This document shows, piece by piece, positions 45,723-57,700 of a stretch of DNA of 64,000 bases. The translations under genes were made by a program, and so were the position numbers. Source of the DNA: Diplonema papillatum (lineage: Eukaryota; Euglenozoa; Diplonemea; Diplonemida; Diplonemidae). The stretch spans positions 1-64,000 of the forward strand of contig JAPJBO010001140.1 of assembly GCA_030068145.1 (NCBI GenBank). Reading direction: 5' to 3'. The first letter of the stretch is position 1; the number at the start of each line of letters is the position of its first letter. Under the pieces are notes generated by a model. That model searched no databases. It saw only the letters and a list, made by a program, of their open reading frames with translations, and was not told where the DNA came from.

Positions 45723-48700
45723 ATGGACGGCGCCGAATGCCTGGCGGATGTGACGGACCCGTCGAGGTACCAGCTGGACGCGAATGTGGTGAGCAGCGAA
45801 GTGCGGGTGGTGAAGCGCGGGAAGCGGGGCGAGTACGCGTTCTCGCACCCGGAGTGGGCGCGGCCGTGGCGCTCGGCGTCGCAGCAGCGGCAGGCGGACG
45901 AGCTCGCGAAGCGGGAGATCGAGACGGAGGCGCACGCGCAGAAGAACCACATCCTGCGCCGGCAGCTGGCGGCCTCGCACGCCGCGCTGAAGCGGGCCGC
46001 CGAGGAGCAGAAGGCCGACGCGCTGTTCACCGACGAAGAGAGGAAAGCAGACCTCCGAAAAGCCGAAGAAGCGCTCGAGAAGCTGAAGGAAGACTCCAGC
46101 AAGCGCGAGATGGCCCTCCGCCGGCAGGTCGCCGCCCTTCAAAGGGAGAAGGAGGACACATGCGCGAAGCTGGCAGACGACCTTCGCGAGGCTCAGCGCA
46201 ACCTCAGCAGGCAGGAGGAAACGCACGCGAGGGCACTCTCCGAGCGCATGCGCAGGAGCGCAGACGAGGTGGCGTCCGTCCGGTCGGTCCTCGAAGCGAA
46301 GGAAAAGGAGCTGCAAGCCTCCGAAGCGCGGCACCGGAAGGAAGCCGGCGAATACCTCGACAAGAACGAGCAGTCGTCCGCGTCCCTGCTCAAGCAGCTG
46401 CACGAGACCGACGAGCACTGGAGGACGGCGTTCGACGCGCAGCAGTCGCGGACCGCCGAGCTCCGGAAACAGGACCTGGTCCGCATCGAAACCCTCGAAC
46501 AGCAGCTCCTCGACGCGAAAAAGGACCTGGCAGAGGCCAACCGGAAGCACGCGGCGGCGGAACGAAAAGCAGCCGACGCGGGGACCTCCTCCTCTTCGTG
46601 GTCGACCCGTGTCATCTCGCAGCTCGACACGATGGTCAACTCCTTCGACGAGCCCGCCCCGGACGTGACCATCCTTCCGAAGGACAAGCCGTCTAACCCG
46701 CTGCAGGAACGCTTGTGGTACCGCCTGCTGCAGCTCTGGCAGCTGGTGCAGGCGAGCCACCTCCAGCGGAAGGAAGCCCGCGAAAAGTGGGCCAGCGCCG
46801 ACGAAGCGCGGACGAGCAAGCAGCGGGAAGAGTCGGAGGAGTGGAGGGACCGCAGGAGGAAGCTGGCGAGGCTCGAGGAAGACGTCGACGACCTGAGGCA
46901 GAGGCAGGCGCGGGTGTCGGCGGCGGGGGAAGATGTCGTCGCCTTCGCGGAGCGCGTCGAAGCCGCCGAAAAGCTGCTGGCGCACCGGCTGAAGTTCTTC
47001 ATCGACGACGCCGAGCAGGCAGAGTCGTTCAGGGCCCACCCGGCGTCGTGCCCGCCGCCGGCAGCCGGCGGTCTCTGTGTTGTGTACGCGTCCGCCCACG
47101 GGGTGCCTCTGTGGTCCGACAAAGTCATGGTGCGTTCTTCTCTTTATTTAAATGACTCATTGAGGGGGGGCATTCTTCCCTATTCCTAAAAAAATACTCG
47201 AGGGGCTGCCTTGTGCTTACGTTGAAGGAGGCTAGAGGGGGAGAAACAATACAACTACAAAATGGGTCTTTTTTGTTGCTTCGGCATTTTTGTTGAACGC
47301 TTACGCCCGCCACCTGTGTTTCGTGTGGGCTACAGCACATTTACCTCCTTTGATCTTTGCAGCTGGCAGCCTCCTCAAGTATTTCCTACAAAGCAGGTGC
47401 TTATACAAAAAAAATGGGGCGGGATCAACTCGTTTTGAAGGCCCACTTACCAATTTCTCGAAGATTTGAGGGGCTCGACTAAGCATGTACCCCAATATAC
47501 GGGACTGTGTACTACTATCAGCGTGAACAGTAGGAGGAGTGGAGGGACCGCAGGAGGAAGCTGGCGAGGCTCGAGGAAGACGTCGACGACCTGAGGCAGA
47601 GGCAGGCGTGGGTGGCGGCGGCGGGGGAAGACGTCGTCGCCTTCGCGGAGCGCGTCGAAGCCGCCGAAAAGCTGCTGGCGCACCGGCTGAAGTTCTTCAT
47701 CGACGACGCCGAGCAGGCAGAGTCGTTCAGGGCCCACCCGGCGTCGTGCCCGCCGCCGGCAGCCGGTGGCCTCTGTGTTGTGTACGCGTCCGCCCACGGG
47801 GTGCCGCTGTGGTCCGACAAAGTCATGGTGCGTTCGTCTCTCTATTAAAAGGGAAGGCATTTCTTCCCCATTCCTACAAAGAATGGCGCGGGATCTCGGC
47901 TCATTTTGAACGCCCACTTTCCCGGGTTCTCTAAGATTTGAAGGGGTCGACTATGTGCGTAGCCCCACTAGCGCTTGTACCACTATGCAGCGGGCGACCT
48001 CTGTGTCGTGCGCGTCTGCCCACGGGGTGCCGCTGTGGCCCGACAAAGTCATGGTGCGTTCTCATCAGTTAAACTACTACTGCGCATCGTAACAGAAAAA
48101 AACGGCCACCTTGCATTTTGCAAAGCTGGACCAGGCCACAATCCAGCCCACCTCTCGCAGTTCCGCAACGCGATGGACACGCTGTCAAGTGTCATACGGC
48201 GAGTTGCACACGCACGAGGAGGATACGAGGTGTGTTGCTTGTTCGAAGCTTTTTTTCTGGGTAACAACCGCGGTTGTCATTATCAAAGAGTGGCGGTTGG
48301 CAGCGCTACTGTGGAAAATACCAAGGCAGGTGATGGCCCATACACACGAACCAAACCGAAAGTATGCAAATACTGCCTAGCGAGCTCTCGGATCAGCCTG
48401 CGTCTGGTGACAGCTGTTGTATGGAATTGCCTACGTACCCACCAGCTGCGCGCGCCTTCATTGCGAGGGTTGCTGCTGCGGCCGCCAGGGTGGCAGTTGC
48501 GTCAGGCCAAGCGGCGAGCTCTGGGGCTCTGTGATGGCTGCATCCTCGTGTTGTTGCCGTGTTGGGCACAAGGCGGCGTGGGCCTGTCGCGACCGTGATT
48601 GGTTAGTTGGGATTGCCGGGGTGCGGGAGTCGGAAAGCCTATCGTAAGCTGGACCGACCCCTTTCCTTTTTGCGAGAAAGAGCCCCATGCATGTTGTTCC

Positions 48701-51700
48701 TACAAAACAGAGCCCCATGCATGTTGTTCCTACAAAACAGAGCCCCATGCATGTTGTTCCTACAAAACAGAGCCCCATGCATGTTGTTCCTACAAAACAG
48801 AGCCCCATGCATGTTGTTCCTACAAAACAGAGCCCCATGCATGTTGTTACTACAAAACAAAGCCCCATGCATGTTGTTAGTAAAAAACAGGGCCCCATGC
48901 ATGTTGGTACTACAAAACAGTAGTTGGCGGCGTACTACAATCCAACTGAAGAGGCGAGTTCCGCTAGTGCGCGCATGCACGAATCTTCCTGCACACTTAC
49001 CAGCGCAATCACCAAATTAACCAGCACACTCACTGGATTTACGAGCACATTCACCCAATCAGATCGTTTCGAAAGGTGACGGATACATGTTCCTGTTCCG
49101 AACTGTTGCCGATGGATGCGAGTTCGCCCTTGACGCTCAGGTTGCGCTCTACAATGCGAAGTGGCCCGACGCAGTCCTATCGCACACGGACCTTGCAGGC
49201 CCCGACAGCGTCTGGCGCGGCATCCGTTGTCGCATGGCGATTCATCACGGCGAAGTCAACGTATGCCCACTTTCCTTCAGTCCGACCGTTGAAACGATCT
49301 TCCCCCCTCCAGCACAGAGGAGCCCTGGCGGGTGTTCCTTACGTCTACAGTGTCCTCCATGATCCGCTGGATGTGGGTGCGGCTGTATTCCTCTGACTTT
49401 AGTCTTGCTTTAGCAGACCTTTCTAGTCGCGGTCTGAAGCTGGAAATCGAAAACCCAACTCGGGAACTTCATCTCCTCTGTTGACCTGTGCGCGACGACT
49501 AGGAGGAGCACCAGTGTGTGCTAGTATTGATTGGCTAGAGACTGTGTGGGTCCCGACTGCTGCAATTGGCAGACTTCTGGCCACGAGACTCATACAGACA
49601 GGGTATCCAGCCCCTCGTGTCCTCTGTCATGTTTTCGCAAAGCAATCGAAAAGAAAACCCACTGCCCAGGCCCTGCTCTAACAGCACAGAAGGAAACCCC
49701 CCCCCCCCAGCCTGTCCCAGAAGCTGAAGATGGCTCCCCCCGATCACCGTCCACCGAAGCGCCGACCCAACAGACTGATGCGACCGCCCCCCGTGAGTCC
49801 ACGCGGAAAGGCCACAAGCGAAAGGCTGAAGAGGACGAACAACAGGTTTCAAAGCGACGCCGCTCGAATGTCCACAAACCGGTTCTTACGGCTGCCCCTC
49901 CGTCCACGTGCTGCCGGTCAGTCGTTTGTACACGCCCGCCTTCCGTGAAGCATGATCCGACGCTGTTTGGCCCCACCGGCCTCCCGAATCTGGGGAACAC
50001 GTGCTTTCTTGGTGCGGTGCTGCAGCTCCTGATGCGGGTGGAGCCGATCAGAGACATGTACTGGAGCCTTGCGCAGGACCTCCTCAACTGCCGTGGATTT
50101 CTCGGGGACTTCCTAGCGTACTTTGCCATGCTGTCAAGCTCTCGCGACAGTGGTGACCAACGTAGCCGGGACTGTCGGAGAATGGGTGTCCAAGCCATCC
50201 TGAGCATGTTCGCAAACTTCTGCGATGCACGGCAGCACGATGCGCACGAAGCTCTGGTAGCGATACTCAGCGCGACCAATGCGACGCTGGGTCCGGACGA
50301 AACGGGGTCCCCCTGCCCGGGCTACCAACTCTTCGTAGCATGCTTGGAGAACGGCTGGACCACCTCAGTGCGATGTAATGCATGTGGACGCACTTCTTCC
50401 AGCAGTCAGGTAGTGCAATGTCTGCAAATTCCTTGCGGAAGGAAGCTGGAAGATTCTCTCCACGTGCACGGGTTTGTAAATCCGGAGAGAGTATGCGACT
50501 GCAAGGCTGTAGGTACGGTTGTTGAAAGCACGGATCTCCGTCTGACAGCTGAATGTGTTCTGATGCAGTTTGGCATCTACACGAGAAACGGTGCCAGGCG
50601 CCAGAATGACGTGAAATTGCCCCCCTTCTTCGGACCGCCGGACCATCTGCTACGCCTCGCAGCCGTCGTGGTGCACATGGGGGAGGATACGGCTAGCGGG
50701 CACTACGTCACGTACGTTGCGCAAGACACGGGGTGGATCCTCTTCGACGACCTGCACGTCACCTCTGTCGACGACATTCCGTGGGGTGACGTTTACCTCG
50801 CGGCCTTTGTCCGGATCCCCCGGAATGCCCACGACATGACTGTCCGTGCCCCGTCACCCTCCATGGTGCTTCCTACTCAGGATCGACTACCCGACTTGCC
50901 TGCACCCCCAGGTTCAGCCGGTAATTTGATGAGCCGGCAGTCGGAAGGCTCACCTGACTCCTTCTGCCCCTTTGGTAATTCGCCACCCTGCCCGCCCTTG
51001 CCGGACTCCCAATGTCTGACACCGCATGGTCAGTTGTTTGAACAGCAGTTTACGGGTTCCCCGGTGCTGCGATGTCAACACTGCTCCATCGAGTGCACGA
51101 GGGATGGCCAGAGGTTCCAAGGTCTGAGGGGACTCCGCGCGCATGAGAGACGTTGCCACCTCGCGGGTGTGAGATTCTGATCCACGTCGTTTGAGCCTCA
51201 ACGGGTTCTTGATTGCTGGCTGGTCTATGTTTCACTCCGCACCCGTTTACCCTGACTAACGGGAAAAACTCGAAGTGTCTGTACGAGTGAACGCACACGA
51301 ACATGAGAGGATGAAGGCACGTATATGCCGCCTGGCGCTGTGCTAGGCGTAGTTTGAGGTTGTACTTATTTCCGAACAACCTACCACGAGCTTATCCACC
51401 CACACCCCCATTTTTCCCCTTTCTTTTTATTTACTTTTTCCCGCCCGGTGTCGCTGATGACTAACGGACCGTCGGACCCGTCCCAATGGGGGTACTTATG
51501 GAAGCTACAATGAAGGCTTAGACCGGTACGGGCTACATGGCAACCCCTGCTCAACATGTAGAACGTGGGGGGCCCTTGATCACATTCATTGCGGGTGTGG
51601 TCGTGGTGTCGGTCGCAATAGTCGCTTTGCTAGCCAAAGAGAGAGATAGAGAGAAAAAGAGCGCCAGAGAGAAAAGAAAAGATAACGTTATCTTCCGGAA

Positions 51701-54700
51701 AAGAAGGGTTACGCGAACCCCCGAAAAAATAATTACCCCAAAAAAATAAAAACAAAGGAAAAAAAATAGAAACACAAACCGACGGTGACCCCCAAAACCT
51801 TTTTCAACCTTTCCAATACCCTTCAAGCTAAAACCATTCTACAACGACCCCCCCCCCCCCCCCCCCCCAGGAAGAGTATTTTATTATATTGTATTTTATT
51901 GTATTTTATTTTACTGTATTTTATTGTATTTTATGCATTTTTCAGGCCCGAAAATTTGAAAAATAAAATACACGTGGTATGGTTCAATTTTGATGGGCTG
52001 TTCAGCACCGTCTCCCCACAGTTTAAGCAACTTCAATGGGGGAAACTTTTTTTTAAAGTGCAAGTTCACATTTTTAGGGGTAAAACCAAAAACAACCCGG
52101 TATTATTAGCCAGTCTTTACATTCCAGCAGAACATCCAGCAGAGCACATAGGAATCATGTTAAATTCGCGCAAAGTACTTTTTGCACTGTCTGTTTGTGA
52201 GCACTGTCCTGTAGGTAAAGCAAAGCGCAAAAAGTCATAACAAGGTGTCAAGGAAAACTTGCTGGGCCCAGGTACATCAGAAATGCTGAATGCGTGCAGA
52301 GGGAGCCGGCTGAAGCTCAAATTAGCACGGAGTGGTTAGAGAAACGACACAGTGAAACGACGCCTAACTTTCCTGAGCATTTTCAATGATTTGGTATGAG
52401 TAGAATGCTGTGGCACCCTAAAACCAACAGCAGCAAAGGAAATCTACAAAACGGTAACAAAATGTAGCGAGACTTTTAGCTGCCAGGCTGCAAACCTGAA
52501 GAACTGCTAATGTTACATGGTGCTTGTATTTTATTGTATTTTATTGTATTTTATTGTATTTTATTTTATTTTATTTTATTCAGGCTGAGTCAGTGTATTT
52601 TATCTTCCTTGCCCCCCCCCCCCAACCAGACTCACACCGCAGTCCTGTCTGCAGACACTCAGGTTCCACGCTGATGATGGTCCGCCTTATGTGTCCGTGG
52701 CTTAAAGGACCGAAACACGGCGCAGACGGGACCAGTGCGGTGTTGAGCACATACCCATTCCAAGCACGTTCTTGCAATCCCCCCATTCCAGTAGGGTACT
52801 TCGCGTAACGCGACTTGCTGCCCTCAGCACGCAGGATTACTTCCTCGCACTCTTTTTCCTTTTGGTACTTCAACCATTGGTGCTGCACACGGCAACCCCA
52901 TGTCCACTGTGCTCTGCGGAGTTTACTTCGCAGATTGCCACCGTAAAAAGAAGACAAGTCAGTGCTGCCTAGCGAGTCGCAGTCACAATCAGGGCGAGTG
53001 CCCTGAGCTTTTTAACTGATTGCTCAGACACGGTTGTAGGGGCCTTCTCCCCGTGACGGATTCGCCTGTGCTCTAGTAGCACGGGTGGTTCTGGCTGTGA
53101 CGAGCTACGAACAGCCGCCTGACAAACCAGACTCACACCGCAGTCCTGTCTGCAGACACTCAGGTTCCACGCTGATGATGGTCCGCCTTACGTGTCCGTG
53201 GCTTAAAGGACCGAAACACGGCGCAGACGGGACCAGTGCGGTGTTGAGCACATACCCATTCCAAGCACGTTCTTGCAATCCCCCCCCCCCCCCCCCCCCC
53301 GCCTCACAAGTCAAACGGAGACTTCAAAAACCGACCGCTTACTACAAGAAACAGTCTAGAGAACAAAAGAGCGTTGTACCACCTTGCGCGGTGTCACGGG
53401 ATGCTTGGCAGCCGCTGCTACACAATACCTGAGGCGACTGCCCGTTGCGAAGTCTCAAAGGAGGTTGTAATGTGGTATTCATCAGCATGCCGATGACTCC
53501 CCACTATCGCAACAATATTCCAATCTGGGCAATCAAATCTCAAAGGAGGTAGATGTGCCGTGTAACCCTCACGAAACACAGGTAAATCTGGGTTTAGTGG
53601 CGAGCGTAAGCATCCGCAGATTTGTGGTTGTGTTGCTTTCTCCCCCTCTAGCCTCCGTCGAAGAAAGCACCAGGCAGTCCCCTCGAGTATTTTCACCGCC
53701 GATCGAGTCCGGAGCACCAACCAACACAGGTGGACGCCACCGTCGCGTTGCCCGAGAGGCAGTACTTCGGCCCGGCTTTGATGTACGCCGCAGCTCTTCT
53801 CGGGAAGACGGCGCCGGGGCAGATCCTGCTCAGCAGCAGCGCGTGGGGCCTGGTCGAACACCAGCTCGACCTGCTGCCGACCACCGAGATCACGTCGCTG
53901 GGCCTGCACAACGTGTACCCGGGTGAGGACGGCAAGGACCAGGACAGGCTCATGCAGATGCTGCCGCTGCGCTTCGCGGGCCGCGTGTTCCCCCCGCTGG
54001 CGCAGTCCGCCGTCGAATCGGCCGGCTTCCAAGAGACCCTCTGCGACGAAACCCGCCGCGAAGTCGAAGCGTACCACAGGAACGCCGAGTCCCTGCGCAA
54101 AGGTGTGGCTTCCAGTTCTGCGTGCACAGTCGTCGCAAAGCCCGGAAAGAAATTGTCCCCCCCCCCCCAAAAAAATACAGGGGGCTAGTCCCTCAAGGTT
54201 TCATTCCCCACTTTGGGAGTCGTACACACCCCTCTTTACAACTTTCTATTTTCTATTTTGCATCCCTTTCCTAGACGACATCTTCCTCGAAGAAGACTTG
54301 ATGCTAGCATCAACCATGCATGAGAGGCAGTGCTCTGCCTAAACATTAAACTAAGATTTTCCCCCCGATGAAACATTTTCCCCCCGCAAACCAGAGTCAC
54401 ACCGCAGTCCTGTCTGCAGACACTCAGGTTCCGCGCTGATGATGGTCCGCCTTATGTGTCCTGGACGTGGCTTAAAGGACACACGGCGCAGACGGGACCA
54501 GTGCGGTGTTGAGCACATACCCATTGCAAGCACGTTCTTGCATTCCCTAGGTCAACATGTATGCACGTGGGGCGGCCCAGGGCTACAATCATTGCGAATG
54601 TGTTCGTGGTGTCGGTCGCAATAGTCGCTTTGCTAGCCAAAGAGAGGAATAGTTGAGTTGCAGCTCTTGACAAAGATAGATGGAAAAAAGAAGGTGCTTT

Positions 54701-57700
54701 TATTCTTCGCTTTTTCTCACGAACGATGCCCAACGTCTTGAGGTGGGCCTCGGTCTCGTGGCCCTGCGCTCCCTTCGCCACCGCGTAGCGGCGCGCCAAC
54801 TCGCCGTACACAACGGCTCTCTCTTTCCCGTCGAGGGTCGTCCAGGCTTGCGGCTTGAGAGCCTGCAGGCCCACAGCCAGACCCCCGGGTCCAGCGGACC
54901 CGGGGCGCTGGCCGTTTTTTGCCTCGGCCAGCTCAGCTCGTAGGGCCGCCACTTCCTTCCTCATCTCCGTGAGAAGAGAGGCCACCCCTGGCTCCTCGGC
55001 GGCCGCCTCGCCGTCGGCCGCTTCGCCGTCGGTGTCTTCTTCTCCATCGCTCGACTCCTCCTCAACCAGTACGCCTTCACGCTTAAGCCACGTCCGGGTG
55101 ACCTTTTCCTCCCACAGGCTCAACAGCCAGCAAAGATGCCACTGTGCTGCTCTTTGGGGGACGTCCTCGAAACCCAGCTTCCCTAGCGCCGCGCGCATCT
55201 GGCCCGCCCTGTCCGTTGCATCCGCGAACAGCCCTTTCATCTGGACCACTTCCCTCGCGTCCTTTTCCCAGGATGGGAACCTCAGAACCTTCCCTGTTCC
55301 CGTGGCCACGGCCTCAGCCAGGGCTTTCGCGGAGGATTCGTCCAAGGCCATTTCTCAGTGTTTTTATTATATGGAAAGAAGAAGGTGTTTTTATTCTTCG
55401 CTTTTTCTCACGAACGGGGGGGTCGGTCCTGCTTTTGGCTTTGTAGGTTCTCCCGACTCCCCTATTCGTGGTCAGCACAAACTCAAGAGGTCTAGTCAAC
55501 TATTCCCTGCAGTATTGGCATACTTTCAATAAAAGAGTGAAAGAGTACGTACAGTAGTCACGGAGTGTGCATAGTGCGTTGCTCAGGGTAGTCGGAGGCC
55601 TGACAATCACACTAATGCAACAAATTGGGGCTGGACGAAATATCAAATAAAGAAATACACAAAACATCATGCCTGCACCTCCACGCGGTGGCCCCGGGCA
55701 ACGCGGCGACTCTGCTGAGCCGCCGCGGCCGACGCAGGCCAACGACACGAAAGCACCTGGCTCTGGCTGGGTGCTGGTGGAAAAGCGGCGAGGCCCGCTG
55801 CCGCAGCTCAGGCCGGAGGACTGGTCCGTTCCGGTCGTGACGGCCGACGACGTGAGGAAGCCGGAGACGACGCAGGGCGTGGCCCTGGTGACATGGGCGG
55901 ACGCCATTGAGTTGGCGAAGAAGGGCACCCGGAAGGGACGACTGGCTGTGGTCGTCCTCGGGGCCAGGAGGCGCGAAGCCGGGGGGGTGGAGACGGCGGT
56001 GGCGACGCGCAGAGGGCTGCGGACCGAAGTCCGCCCCGCCGTCCTGCTGCAGCTTGGCGACGAGCTGGTCGGGACGCTGCTCCGCAAGACTTGCGCGCCT
56101 CTGCCGCCTGCGGACGAACACAGGGTATCCGTGGTAGTCGCACGACGGTACACGACGGCGGAGGCGTGGACGGGCTGCGGGGCGGACGCCAGGGCCTGGC
56201 TGACGGGCCACTTCGTGGGAGAAGGCGTGCCCCGGGAGGACATCGTGTCGCTTACGGGGATCGAGACGCGCGGCACCCCCGGCCCCACGGCCCAGATCCG
56301 CGCTCTACTGCGAGTCGCAGGACGAAGCAAGGAGGGCGCCTTGGCGGCTTCCGGGAAGCAAGGCGTCTTCACGACGCTGAAAGGAGACGGGAGGGGCGCT
56401 CTCTGGCTGAGGGACGACCTTGCCCTGGACGAGGCAAGGGAAGCCGCCGCGCGCGCGAAAACGAGCCTCATCGTCAGTGTGCGCGGCATGGGCGTCCTGA
56501 AAGGGGAGGGTGAGCAGGCCGAAGCGGCGATGAGAGCGCTGCTGGGGACAGCAGCCGCGCAGGAGGAGGAGCAGCCGGGACAGCCGGGCCTGGTCTGGGA
56601 CGTCGACGGGTTTCCGCGGACGATCTCGCCAGTGCAGGCGGCGGCGTTTCTGCACGCGGCCGGATGGACGGGCGTCGAAGTGATCCGCGTGATCCCGAAG
56701 CGCGGCAAGCGCCTCGCGGTCGTCCGCGGCCCTGAACCACCGGCCTGGATTTTCCAGGTCGAGGCGACGGGCGACCTGGTTACCGTATCGACTGCCAGGG
56801 AGAAGGACGAGACGCAGCCGAAGTGGGTGCAGGCGAAGACGACGGAAGAGCGGACGGACCCGGCCGAAGATGGAACGGAGCGCCAGGGCATGACATATGC
56901 CAAGGCTGCATTCATCGGCCTGTACGGAAGGAAGCAGGGCTCGAAGGCCTGGAGTGACGGCAGACCGCGGACGACAGGCGTAGCGGCGACGCACCAGCAG
57001 CCCGCGCCACTCGAAGCAGGACGACAGAGTGGCCCTCCCGTGCCAGGCGCTGAGGCGGTGGCAGCTGCCTCCGGCGCCAGCATCCCGCAAGCCTCGCACG
57101 CACCACCGCCGAACGCCGGAAAGGGGGGGAAGAAAGGAAAGAAGGGCGGGAAAGCGGGGAAGCCGCAGCCAGTCGAGCATGACGTGCAGCGACCCGACGA
57201 GGCGAGGGCGAAGCTCGAGAAGGAGGTGCTCGAGCTGCGCGCTCAGAACGCCGGCATGTGTCGGAGGATGGAGGAGCTGGGGACGCTGGTGGAAGCCTTG
57301 CGTGCGCAGCTCCAGGCACAGGCAGGCGCCCCCCAGAAGACGACGTCACCGTCGCCGAAGCGGCAGGCGCCGGAGGAGCCGGGCAAGGTCAAGAAGCGGC
57401 CGAGGTCGCAGACCAAGTCGAAGTCGCGGTCGCCGGAGCCCCCGAAGCAGCCACCGTCGAAGACGACGAGGACCCTGAAGCAGATGGGCTTCGGGAGCAC
57501 GGCGCCGGCGCGGAAGTGAAGGCGGAGCCCCCCTGGCGGGGCGGAGCAGGAACACGGCTGCTGCGGGTCGGGAAGGCGCTCCGCCGGCGGCGGGGGACAT
57601 GCCGGCTACGACACGACGGGAAGGAAGCTCGTTGGGGGGGGACCGGTGACCATCCTCGCCAACGAGCGGTGGATTCAAGCTGCGACGCGCAAGATGCTTG

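Noticed and set aside
49076-49260. Cyclase exon 3 starting at 49,076
   Set aside because: That acceptor gives the wrong phase; the acceptor ending at 49,062 restores GGYE-IVSKGDGYMF.
57646-57693. ORF2 starting at 57,646
   Set aside because: That codon is GTG and the frame is open further upstream; the first ATG is 57,694, or translation comes from ORF1 readthrough.
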